A program made the position numbers and the translations under genes. Below, piece by piece: positions 8,250-15,972 of a stretch of 64,000 bases of DNA (position 1 is the stretch's first letter; each line of letters opens with the position of its first letter). Source of the stretch: WQXF01 sp031552825 (GTDB lineage: Bacteria > Bacillota > Clostridia > Christensenellales > Aristaeellaceae); the NCBI GenBank assembly GCA_031552825.1, contig JAVBMD010000011.1, positions 119,708 through 183,707 on the forward strand. Direction: 5' to 3'. The notes beneath the pieces are model-generated. The model was given only the letters and a program-made list of their open reading frames with translations, did not search any database and had not been told where the DNA came from.

Positions 8250-10105
8250 AACTCGCACACTCCTTCAAACGCCGGGCGTTGCAAACCGCAGCCTTGGCAG
8301 CCTTGCCTGCAATCCGGCGTGGTTTCCGCACGCAACGAGCGCTGGTATTCGCGTCCCAAATAGGCTTCGGTCACCCCGGCGTCGATGAACGCCCACGGCA
8401 GCAGTTCCCCTTGCTCCCGCATGCGATTTGCGTAGAACGCCGGATCCAACCCGCAATCCGCAAAGGCCTGCATCCATAAATCGTACCGGAAATGGTCGCT
8501 CCAGCCATCGTAACGGCAGCCCAACGCCCACGCGCGCAGCAGCACCTCGCCGATCCGCCGGTCGCCGCGCGCGAAGCAGGCCTCCAGATAGGAAAGCGAA
8601 GGCTCATGCCAGTTAAAGATCACACCCTTGACCGCCTTGAGCTTTTGGCGAAGATACTGCGCCTTGCGTTGTACTTCCTCAATACGATCCTGCGCCACCC
8701 ATTGAAAGGGCGTAAATGGTTTGGGTACAAACACCGCAGCGCTGCAGGTAATGCGCAGTCCCTTGGCACGCTGCTCCTTGGGTACCGCAAAATATGCCTG
8801 CGTCACCTTGGCGGCCAAATCGGCGATACCATCCAAATCCGCATCGGTTTCGGTAGGCAGCCCGATCATGAAGTACAGCTTCATGCTGCTCCAACCGCCC
8901 TCAAAGGCGTCGCGCGCTCCGCGCATCAGTTGCTCCTCGGTGATCCCCTTGTTGATAACATCCCGCAAGCGCTGCGTTCCGGCCTCCGGCGCAAAGGTCA
9001 GGCTGGATTTTTTCACGCGCTGCGTTTCCGCCAGCGATTCCTTTACGGCGCTATCCAGCCGTAGTGATGGCAGCGATATGGCCACACGCTTCTGCTCCAA
9101 GCGTTGCATCAACTCGCGTACCAACTCCGGCAGGCAGGAGTAATCGCCGGTGGACAGAGAGGAAAGCGAAATTTCTTCGTAGCCGGTGGCGTCGACCGAC
9201 TGCTCGGCCTGCGCGATCAGCGTCTTGAGGCTGCGCTCGCGTACCGGACGATACAACATGCCCGCCTGACAGAAGCGGCAGCCCTTGGTGCAGCCGCGCA
9301 GCACCTCAAGCATGATCCGGTCGTGCACGATCTCGGTATACGGCACCACGATATCCGGCGGAAAGGCGGCGCGATCCAAATTGTGTATGACGCACTTGCG
9401 CACGATAGCGGTCGCTGCGGCATCGGTAGGCGTAAAGCGGGTCAACCGCCCGCATGCATCGTATTCCGCAACATACAAGCTGGGTACGTACACGCCGGGT
9501 AGCCGCGCCAAGTCGCGCAGCGTATCCAGCCGGGATTTCCCCGCCTCCTTTGCCGCCAGCACCGCGTCGATCACCGCGCAAGTACTCTCCTCGCCGTCGC
9601 CGATCACAAAAGCGTCGATGACCGCATGAAGCGGCTCGGGATTGTAGGCGCAGGGGCCACCTGCGATGACAAGCGGATCCTCCGCCCCGCGCTCTGCCCC
9701 GCGCAGCGGAATTCCGGCCAGTGAAAGCATCTCCAAAATATTTGTATAGCTCATCTCATATTGCAGCGTGAAACCAACGATATCGAACGCCCGCACCGGC
9801 GTATGTGTTTCCAGCGAGAAAAGCGGCACCTGCTGCTCGCGCATCAGCTGGATCATATCTACCCACGGCGTAAACACCCGCTCGCACAGCGCGCGCGGAT
9901 GCGCGTTGATTATGTGGTAAAGGATCTTCATGCCTAGGTGCGACATGCCGACCTCGTACACATCCGGAAAGGCAAAGGCGAAGCGCAGCATGCCGGGCTC
10001 GTTGGGCTTGATACGGCAGTTCATCTCGCCGCCGGTATAGCGCATGGGTTTCTGTACTTTGTCTAGCAGGGCGTCAATCTTCTGTCCCAATTTCTGTTCT
10101 TGCAA
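8246..10105 (-). CDS. TIGR03960-family B12-binding radical SAM protein
   Basis: About 619 residues. The N-terminal part resembles a cobalamin-binding domain (FAFPDVYEVGMSHLG), and the radical SAM core carries the CxxxCxxC cluster in GCTKGCRFCQAG. A C-terminal CRQGCQGCG adds further cysteines. The frame stays open to an ATG at 10210, but a TTG at 10105 has AGGAGG 8 bases upstream and begins the region that matches the family N-terminus (KVQKPMRYTGGE), so I prefer 10105. Function is unknown; it is conserved in Clostridia with the TIGR03936 partner and rng, as here. Confidence 0.88.
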   Translation of the reverse strand: MQEQKLGQKIDALLDKVQKPMRYTGGEMNCRIKPNEPGMLRFAFAFPDVYEVGMSHLGMKILYHIINAHPRALCERVFTPWVDMIQLMREQQVPLFSLETHTPVRAFDIVGFTLQYEMSYTNILEMLSLAGIPLRGAERGAEDPLVIAGGPCAYNPEPLHAVIDAFVIGDGEESTCAVIDAVLAAKEAGKSRLDTLRDLARLPGVYVPSLYVAEYDACGRLTRFTPTDAAATAIVRKCVIHNLDRAAFPPDIVVPYTEIVHDRIMLEVLRGCTKGCRFCQAGMLYRPVRERSLKTLIAQAEQSVDATGYEEISLSSLSTGDYSCLPELVRELMQRLEQKRVAISLPSLRLDSAVKESLAETQRVKKSSLTFAPEAGTQRLRDVINKGITEEQLMRGARDAFEGGWSSMKLYFMIGLPTETDADLDGIADLAAKVTQAYFAVPKEQRAKGLRITCSAAVFVPKPFTPFQWVAQDRIEEVQRKAQYLRQKLKAVKGVIFNWHEPSLSYLEACFARGDRRIGEVLLRAWALGCRYDGWSDHFRYDLWMQAFADCGLDPAFYANRMREQGELLPWAFIDAGVTEAYLGREYQRSLRAETTPDCRQGCQGCGLQRPAFEGVCEL

Positions 10106-10234
10106 CCGGGAATCCTCCTCTAAGAAATTGCTGATGTTCCCTCGTAGCATCCCTGCAAACCAAGGATACAACTTTGCCCATTGCTGTAAAAAAGCCGGAG
10201 CCTCTTTCATGCCCCGACTGTGCTTTTGCCCGAA

Positions 10235-10834
10235 TCAAGGCCGCCAGCCAACCAAGATGGATCGCATCCCGGCCAAACGGAGCCATGCCACCCGCTCGAA
10301 TCCGGCGTCTTCCAAGCAAGTGACCAATTCCGCCTTAGAAGGAATCGGAGCGCTATCCTTTGAATCATCAACCAGCCAACGATTCGCTAATATGCGTAGC
10401 GGTTTTGGCAGCCATGGCGCGGCCATCACGAACTGGCCGCCGGGTTTTAGCACCCGGAGCACCTCGGACAACACGGCTTGTGGATCACGCAATAATGGTA
10501 CCGAGTGCAGGCTAAACACCACGTCAAAGCTCTGATTGAGCCAAGGGAAATCATCCAGCTCGGCGTACATAATGTCTGCTTCCGGCACGCGATAGCGAGC
10601 GGTACGCGCGAGCTGCGGCGTCGCGCAAATGCCGGCAAGGCCGACGTCGTGCTTGCCCTGCCCGATGCGGCGCAAGAACTCCCCGTCCTCGCCAGCGATA
10701 TCCAACAGCATATCTCGCGGGTACAGCACCGTTAGCTGGAGCGATCGCTTCCACACCAACTCGGTCAGCCAATCCGCACGGCGGCCTTTCGCCGGCCTGC
10801 CAGATAGCGAAGCCATCTTAGCCATTTCTTCCAT
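10235..10834 (-). CDS. class I SAM-dependent methyltransferase
   Basis: 199 residues with a Rossmann-type methyltransferase core: MLLDIAGEDGEFLR (a variant of motif I), MYAELDDFPWLNQSFDVVFSLHSV (Methyltransf_11-like), then VLRVLKPGGQFVMAAP. Glycine-rich motif I is degenerate (DIAGEDG instead of DxGxGxG). The substrate is not inferable. Start has AAGGAG 8 bases upstream. It stands alone between the radical-SAM operon and queG on the same strand. Confidence 0.82.
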   Translation of the reverse strand: MEEMAKMASLSGRPAKGRRADWLTELVWKRSLQLTVLYPRDMLLDIAGEDGEFLRRIGQGKHDVGLAGICATPQLARTARYRVPEADIMYAELDDFPWLNQSFDVVFSLHSVPLLRDPQAVLSEVLRVLKPGGQFVMAAPWLPKPLRILANRWLVDDSKDSAPIPSKAELVTCLEDAGFERVAWLRLAGMRSILVGWRP

Positions 10835-10892
10835 TCACAGCTCTCCTTGAGGTGCTCTCTACTATACCACAATGGCCGTCAAAATGCACGCG

Positions 10893-11867
10893 CTATGCCA
10901 TCGTGCAGCCCAATTTGTTTAGCGCCCAGCGCGCATGCGCACGCAGCGCCACATGCTCATCCTCGGCCAAGGCACGCAAAGCATCGGCATAACGGCTATC
11001 GCCGCTGTTCCCAGCGATCAGCGCCGCTTGCGCTTGTACGCGCAGTTTGCGCGCGTAGTTTGCGCCGATAGCGTCCGCCAACTGTTCCATCGCGGAGGCG
11101 AATTGCTCCCCATAACCCAAAAGCGCCGACAATTCTACTTTCGGGAGTTCGGCGAATGGTTCCGCCTTCCGCGCGCGCTGATTGTGAGGGCAAACGCGCT
11201 GGCAAATCTCGCAGCCAACAAGCCGGTCGCCCATCGCCGTGCGCAACGCCTCGGGTACCTCTTGCCCGCAAAGCATGTGGGCGCGCAAGCAGCGCGAGGT
11301 ATCCAGCAAAGCACCATCCAGCGCCTTCGAAGGACAAGCGGATACACAAGCATTGCAACCTTCGCACTGCGCAAAGGAGTTCGCTTCGTGCGCATCGGCG
11401 GTCAGCGGGAGATCCGCATCGGTCAGCAGCAAACTCAGCATCACGCGGCTGCCATACTCCGGCGTATAAAATAGGTTGTTGCGCCCATAGCTGCCGATTC
11501 CGCTGCGCTGCGCTGCCGACTTTGCGGGCAGCGCCGGTTGCTCCAGCACTTTTGCGCCCAGTCCGCGCAGGTACTCCGCCAGCGCGTGCGAACGGTTGCG
11601 CAGCGCGTTCGAAACAAAATAGTAAGGAGAAATGCGCACATACGGGTGTCCGGCTTCCAGCTCCGGCGAATCGGCATAAGGATGCGCCAGCACGATGATG
11701 CGCTTCGCCTCGGGCATCAGCATGAGCGGATCGGCATGCAATGCCTTGCCGTGGCCATCGTTGCGCCGCTGACGCGCGCTCTCCCATGCCTCAAACGGCG
11801 CGATGTCGTCAACGCCGATCGCTGTAAAGCCCTGCGCCCGCGCGAGCGCCACAAATCCCTCCCACAC
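10893..11867 (-). CDS. queG: epoxyqueuosine reductase (QueG-like)
   Basis: 324 residues beginning with GTG behind AGGAGG. QueG reduces epoxyqueuosine to queuosine in tRNA using cobalamin and two [4Fe-4S] clusters. The two cluster motifs are CEGCNACVSACP and CEICQRVCPHN, and the C-terminus has a HEAT-like tail (LAEDEHVALRAHARWALNKLG). The protein is slightly shorter than typical QueG at the N-terminus. I cannot exclude a related QueG-family reductase with another substrate. Confidence 0.85.
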   Translation of the reverse strand: MWEGFVALARAQGFTAIGVDDIAPFEAWESARQRRNDGHGKALHADPLMLMPEAKRIIVLAHPYADSPELEAGHPYVRISPYYFVSNALRNRSHALAEYLRGLGAKVLEQPALPAKSAAQRSGIGSYGRNNLFYTPEYGSRVMLSLLLTDADLPLTADAHEANSFAQCEGCNACVSACPSKALDGALLDTSRCLRAHMLCGQEVPEALRTAMGDRLVGCEICQRVCPHNQRARKAEPFAELPKVELSALLGYGEQFASAMEQLADAIGANYARKLRVQAQAALIAGNSGDSRYADALRALAEDEHVALRAHARWALNKLGCTMA

Positions 11868-11891
11868 GTGCCCCCCTCCTATCCGGCAAAA

Positions 11892-13706
11892 TTATTTTAC
11901 CATCACCGTGCAGGTAGCTTTCGCGCCGCTATCGGCTTTGGCGGTAATGATCGCCTTGCCGGATTTGTGCGCCGTTACTTTACCGGTATGTTTGTCGACC
12001 GAAGCAACCTTCGGCGCGCTGCTGCTCCAAACGACGGAATCTCCGGTCACGTCCCAGTCCGGCTCGATCTCCACGTACAGCATGCGGGTTTCGCCCGGAT
12101 TGGCCTGCCAGCTCGAATCGTCGCGCAGCGCATCCTTGTACATTGCGATTGCCGTAATCGGCGCCGACACTTGCACCGCCAAGGAAAGCGCTGTTTCAGG
12201 AAGATCCGGCGAGGCGGCCGTGACGGTGGCTTCGCCCTTGCCGACGGCAGTCATCAACCCGCTGAGCGGGTCGATCCGAACCACACGCTCGTCGGAACTG
12301 CTCCACTTAAGCGGTGCATAGCTATGCATCGGAGAGTACCCGACGTTTGGGCGAAGCTGTCCCCCCCGCTCCAACCGCACCGGGGCCTCGGTAAACAGCT
12401 TGATCGATTGCGCAGCTGTTTTATATACCGTGACGGCGCAGGTTGCGGATGCTCCGCTTGGGGCGGCGGCGGTGATGATCGCTTTTCCCACTTTGATAGG
12501 ACGCACTTCGCCGTCGTCATCGACGCGCGCCACCTTGTTATCGCTGCTGCTCCACGAGAGCGGCGCATCGAGCAGCGTTCCGTGCGCATCAAACACGCCA
12601 GCTTGCAGCGCTATAGGCTCACCCTTGATGGAGAGGCCAAGCGCCGTTCCGTCGTTCGCAAAGCGCACATACTGCTCCGGAGCAGGAGCGTTCACTGCGG
12701 ACGTAGGATCCTCAACCTTCTTGGGCTCCTCATCCGTAGCTCCAGCTACCGCCGGTCGTCGCGCCATCATCCGCTCCCAAGGCCTTTTCTCAAGGTTCGT
12801 CACGAAGGTTAATAGCTCACCGAGCGCTACGGGCGTCTCATTGGCCTCCTCGCCCTCATCCGCCTCGTCCGGAACGGATGTTTCCGCCCGAAGCACCGCC
12901 GGTGCGCCGCTCGGCACATGTCGTGGTGTGGTATTTTCCGAAAACATCCCTGTCTGCGAAAGCGCTTCCGTACTTCTCGTTTCGCGCACCAACACCTTGC
13001 ACTGCGCCGATAGGCCGCTCGATGCGGTGGCGACAATTAGCGCCGTGCCGGGATTCTGGGCGCGCAGGATGCCACGGCTAGGATCGAAGGTTACGACTAC
13101 CCCTTCCTGTTGTACCGTCCAATCGATGGTTTCCGTATGGCTTAAGGGCTGCGGCAGAATTGTCAACTTACCGGTTGCACCGGCCTCCTCTCCCGCGTTG
13201 AGGATCAAAGCATCAGACGAAAGCGACAGGCTGGTCAACGGCTCATCCACCGCAACTTCACAGCTAGCGATAAGTACTTCGGGCAAAGCATCGCCGGAAA
13301 CCTGAACGGTAATCATCGAGGCGCCGCCATGTAGACCGGTAATCGTCGCCTCATCGCCTGTATCCGACACCATCGCAACGTCCGGATCGCTGGAGGACCA
13401 ATGATAGACGACCCCCTCCGGCGCCTCGGGCGATACAGAAGCGTTTAAGAACGCTTCTGTATTTCCGTTGGTATCCAAAGAAAGCAACGATACATCTAAT
13501 ACCACGACTGGCACTTGCGCTTCATCGTCTGGTTGATCGCCTTCGGCAGTGGGGTGTGCAGCTTCCGCTACAGGCGCTTCGCTGTGCATCGGCTCCGGTG
13601 TAGCGCCTTCCGGAAACTGCGCCATTTCCGGATCACGGATACCGGTTGGCGACGGCACAAGGGTTAATGCTAAGCAAAGCAGCGTGACACTGAGCTTATT
13701 GCGCAT
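11892..13706 (-). CDS. secreted multi-domain bacterial Ig-like (BIG2) protein
   Basis: 604 residues with an N-terminal signal peptide (about 1-20) and an acidic, Pro-rich stretch to about 65. Five Ig-like modules follow, recognisable by the repeated WSSSDPDVA, WSSSDNKVA, WSSSDERVV and WSSSAPKVA strands and the ATCTVMV/ATCAVTVY ends. A Pro/Glu-rich linker (about 245-350) separates modules 2 and 3. No catalytic domain, LPXTG or SLH anchor is visible. BIG2 modules usually carry adhesion or cell-surface functions; the ligand is unknown. Confidence 0.8.
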   Translation of the reverse strand: MRNKLSVTLLCLALTLVPSPTGIRDPEMAQFPEGATPEPMHSEAPVAEAAHPTAEGDQPDDEAQVPVVVLDVSLLSLDTNGNTEAFLNASVSPEAPEGVVYHWSSSDPDVAMVSDTGDEATITGLHGGASMITVQVSGDALPEVLIASCEVAVDEPLTSLSLSSDALILNAGEEAGATGKLTILPQPLSHTETIDWTVQQEGVVVTFDPSRGILRAQNPGTALIVATASSGLSAQCKVLVRETRSTEALSQTGMFSENTTPRHVPSGAPAVLRAETSVPDEADEGEEANETPVALGELLTFVTNLEKRPWERMMARRPAVAGATDEEPKKVEDPTSAVNAPAPEQYVRFANDGTALGLSIKGEPIALQAGVFDAHGTLLDAPLSWSSSDNKVARVDDDGEVRPIKVGKAIITAAAPSGASATCAVTVYKTAAQSIKLFTEAPVRLERGGQLRPNVGYSPMHSYAPLKWSSSDERVVRIDPLSGLMTAVGKGEATVTAASPDLPETALSLAVQVSAPITAIAMYKDALRDDSSWQANPGETRMLYVEIEPDWDVTGDSVVWSSSAPKVASVDKHTGKVTAHKSGKAIITAKADSGAKATCTVMVK

Positions 13707-13890
13707 TTTCGTTCCACTCCTCGCCTATATTTTTCTATGTGCATAATCAATATATGTGAAAGTAATATTCGTTACAATATTATACAATAGTTTTGGGGAT
13801 TTGTGTAGTAGTAATTTTACTTTTTTCGATATGTTTTTTCAATATGCGGTAGTCGTTCTCCCATTATACTACAACATTCACCATAGAATG

Positions 13891-13942
13891 CGGTCTGTTT
13901 GAGAAAAAGCGACCGGTTTCTTTGGCGGTAAAAAACAGACCG
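13891..13942. repeat. wide inverted repeat in the 13707-14045 intergenic region
   Basis: CGGTCTGTTT (13891-13900) and AAACAGACCG (13933-13942) are perfect 10-bp arms 32 bases apart. This 339-base non-coding stretch otherwise holds AT-rich sequence before the Ig-protein start and the upp terminator. The right arm continues into CGACCGACG, which recurs at 3999-4012 near the lexA 3' end. Confidence 0.5.
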
Positions 13943-13993
13943 ACCGACGTTCTTAGTGATCATAAAAAACCCTTCGATGTGTTCGAAACAACG

Positions 13994-14030
13994 CAAAAAA
14001 TTCCCCCGCCAGCATGTGCTGACAGGGGAA
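13994..14030 (-). terminator. upp terminator
   Basis: On the minus strand TTCCCCTGTCAGCA pairs with the GCTGG/GGGGAA arm and is followed by TTTTTT. It lies 16 bases past the upp stop codon. Confidence 0.85.
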
Positions 14031-14045
14031 ACGCAGCCGATTGGC

Positions 14046-14678
14046 TTACTTGGTGCCGAAGAGGCGATCGCCCGCATCGCCCAAGCCGGGAACGATATAA
14101 CCGTGTTCATTGAGTTTCTCATCTTCGGCGGCAACAAAGATCGGTACATCGGGATGATCCTTGTGTACGCGCTCGATGCCCTCCGGCGCGGCGATGAGGC
14201 ACATGAGCTTGATGCTCCGGCAATTGCGCTTCTTGATGAAGGTAATGGCAGCGGAAGCCGAGCCGCCGGTCGCCAGCATCGGATCGACGACGATCAGGTC
14301 ACGCTCCTCCACGTCCGGCGGCAGTTTGCAGTAATATTCCACCGGCTCCAGCGTCTCCGGGTCGCGATAGAGGCCGATATGGCCGACTTTGGCGGCGGGC
14401 ACCAACTTGGTAATGCCATCCACCATACCCAACCCGGCACGCAAAATCGGCACCACCGCCAGCTTCTTGCCGCTGATGACACGGGTCTTGGTGCGGCAAA
14501 TCGGCGTCTCGATTTCAATCTCCTTCATAGGCAGATCGCGCGTCACTTCATAAGCCATCAGCATAGAGATTTCCTCAAGCAGTTCACGAAACTCCTTCGT
14601 GCCGGTCTCCTTATCGCGCATCAGCGATACCTTGTGCTGAATCAGGGGGTGATCCAATACTTTTTTATAGTCTTCCAT
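14046..14678 (-). CDS. upp: uracil phosphoribosyltransferase
   Basis: 210 residues, the normal length. Converts uracil and PRPP to UMP in pyrimidine salvage. The PRPP-binding loop VDPMLATGGSA (about 130-140), the PILRAGLGM segment and the C-terminal VPGLGDAGDRLFGT uracil-binding stretch are all present. The ATG at 14678 is chosen because GGGAGG precedes it; a GTG-type start five codons upstream would overlap the ribosome-binding site. It is monocistronic with its own terminator. Confidence 0.97.
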   Translation of the reverse strand: MEDYKKVLDHPLIQHKVSLMRDKETGTKEFRELLEEISMLMAYEVTRDLPMKEIEIETPICRTKTRVISGKKLAVVPILRAGLGMVDGITKLVPAAKVGHIGLYRDPETLEPVEYYCKLPPDVEERDLIVVDPMLATGGSASAAITFIKKRNCRSIKLMCLIAAPEGIERVHKDHPDVPIFVAAEDEKLNEHGYIVPGLGDAGDRLFGTK

Positions 14679-14894
14679 ACGCCGCCTCCCCATTCAAATA
14701 AAAATACAAATGAAACCACCGTTTTGCGCAAAAAAAATATGTCGATCGCACTCATTCACTGCCGTCGGTTACAAAAGCGGTAAAAAGGGCATGCCTCAAC
14801 TTATCTTGTAAGCATTATACTATGCTTCCGCTTGTGAAGCAAGTTTTTTTCACCGCGACCAGCAATTGTCGAACTGTTGTATGCGTTATTTTTG

Positions 14895-14923
14895 TTGACA
14901 TCCAGAAAAGACTTCGCTATGCT
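14895..14923 (+). promoter_or_regulatory. strong promoter of the 6S-like RNA
   Basis: TTGACA (14895-14900), exactly 17 bases, TATGCT (14918-14923). It places the transcription start at about 14928-14930, the first base of the folded RNA. Confidence 0.8.
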
Positions 14924-14927
14924 GTAG

Positions 14928-15105
14928 ACAATATTTGGCACGAAAGGAGCCTTGCCCTTTGGAAATCTTTTAGCCTGTGATCCGGGTGATTCCATAACAA
15001 TGCAAGCCGTATTTATAGCGGTTATTTTGTTGTAGAATTCGACGCAGGTTCAGAGTGTTAGGGTCTTGGCTCATTATTCGTGGAGGGGTTTCGCCTCCGT
15101 ATTGT
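14928..15105 (+). ncRNA. ssrS: probable 6S RNA (SsrS)
   Basis: No protein fits here, but the region folds as a long rod. The 5' ACAATA (14928-14933) pairs with TATTGT (15100-15105); CACGAA (14939) with TTCGTG (15077); GAGCC (14947) with GGCTC (15068); CCC with GGG; CCTGTG (14974) with CGCAGG (15043); then ATTC/GAAT and AACAA/TTGTT lead to a CCG...CGG apical loop near 15007-15021. Unpaired 14958-14973 facing 15049-15060 form a central bubble. This closing-stem, bubble, long-arm architecture and the 178-nt length match 6S RNA, which binds sigma-A RNA polymerase as an open-promoter mimic. It has its own promoter and terminator. The call rests on manual pairing, not a covariance search. Confidence 0.72.
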
Positions 15106-15112
15106 GATGCGC

Positions 15113-15152
15113 AAAAGGCCACAGCAGACACTCCAGCCTGCCGTGGCCTTTT
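15113..15152 (+). terminator. terminator after the 6S-like RNA
   Basis: AAAAGGCCAC (15113-15122) pairs perfectly with GTGGCCTTTT (15143-15152), directly after the folded RNA. Confidence 0.8.
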
Positions 15153-15187
15153 CCTATGTGTCACAAATATGTTTTCGGAGGGTCTCT

Positions 15188-15313
15188 ATGAAAAAACTTG
15201 CTTTTATCTACACTCCGCCTTTTAAGTCCTTCCTTTTTGTACAAAAAACCATCAAAAAGGAAGTAGTATATGGAAACAATACGCTGGGAGGTGAATTATC
15301 TTTCACCTCCTAA
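15188..15313 (+). CDS. possible 41-residue leader/small protein overlapping the DUF1062 gene
   Basis: An ATG at 15188 has GGAGGG 5 bases upstream and opens a 41-codon frame (MKKLAFIYTPPFKSFLFVQ...) that ends at 15313, overlapping the first 44 bases of the next gene in another frame. The N-terminus is basic and hydrophobic. It may be a translated leader that couples to the DUF1062 start, or a chance frame. No homologue is recognised. Confidence 0.35.
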   Translation: MKKLAFIYTPPFKSFLFVQKTIKKEVVYGNNTLGGELSFTS

Positions 15314-15836
15314 AGCCATGCACCATTGCAAAAAGTGCGGCGCAAAAACCGAACATGTATCCTCGGGGTTATTTCGGGTAAACGCGCAACAAAAATCTTT
15401 GGATGTCTGGCTGATTTACAAATGCGCACGTTGCAATACCACATGGAACGTAACGATTCATTCCCGGATCAATCCCAAACAAATCAATCGAGACTTGCTC
15501 AGCGCGTTCACCAACAACGATAGCCAACTGGCCACACAGTACGCGATGGACATCGACCTGCTAAAAAAGAACGGAGCCGAAACCGAAGAGGCGCCTTTCG
15601 AAGTCTGCGGCAGCGAAATTGATCTGCGTGAAGAAGTATACGCGATGGTGCAAATTGTTTGCGACTATCCTACCCGCACCAAGGTCGCGAAGATACTCCG
15701 CGAAAAATTGTCGCTTTCGAAAAAGGAGTTCGATGAGTTGGTGGCTCGGAACGTTCTCCGCCTAAAGAGCGGCGAGGACATCAAAAAGTGCCGATTGCAA
15801 TTCGGCACGGTTGTCATCGTCAAGGGCAAGCGTTGA
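15270..15836 (+). CDS. DUF1062 domain-containing protein
   Basis: 188 residues. Two zinc-ribbon-like Cys pairs, CKKCG and CARCNTTW, flank FRVNAQQKSLDVWLIYKC, which is the recognisable core of DUF1062. The C-terminal half is helical (LREKLSLSKKEFDELVARNVLRL) and could be a nucleic-acid-binding or small-domain unit. No function is known for the family. Start has AAGGAAG upstream; it may be co-transcribed with the small upstream frame. A GC-rich hairpin follows. Confidence 0.85.
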   Translation: METIRWEVNYLSPPKAMHHCKKCGAKTEHVSSGLFRVNAQQKSLDVWLIYKCARCNTTWNVTIHSRINPKQINRDLLSAFTNNDSQLATQYAMDIDLLKKNGAETEEAPFEVCGSEIDLREEVYAMVQIVCDYPTRTKVAKILREKLSLSKKEFDELVARNVLRLKSGEDIKKCRLQFGTVVIVKGKR

Positions 15837-15841
15837 CCTAC

Positions 15842-15872
15842 GTCTGGGTGCCCGACCACCGGGCACCCAGAC
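15842..15872. terminator. strong GC hairpin after the DUF1062 gene
   Basis: A perfect 13-bp stem (15842-15854 with 15860-15872) and a 5-base loop, 6 bases past the stop codon. There is no T-run, so termination efficiency is uncertain. Confidence 0.55.
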
Positions 15873-15905
15873 ATAGAAAAGCACGCCGCACGAAATCCGC
15901 TCGTC

Positions 15906-15934
15906 TTGACAGGCCAAAACGTGGGCATTATAAT
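15906..15934 (+). promoter_or_regulatory. lgt promoter
   Basis: Full-consensus sigma-A promoter: TTGACA (15906-15911), 17-base spacer, TATAAT (15929-15934), 38 bases before the lgt start codon. Confidence 0.88.
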
Positions 15935-15972
15935 GTAACGAACCAAATCAGGACAATTCTGGGAGGATATCC

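Noticed and set aside
14801..14995. 64-residue minus-strand frame between upp and the 6S region
   Set aside because: Overlaps the 6S promoter and RNA start, no ribosome-binding site or recognisable sequence.
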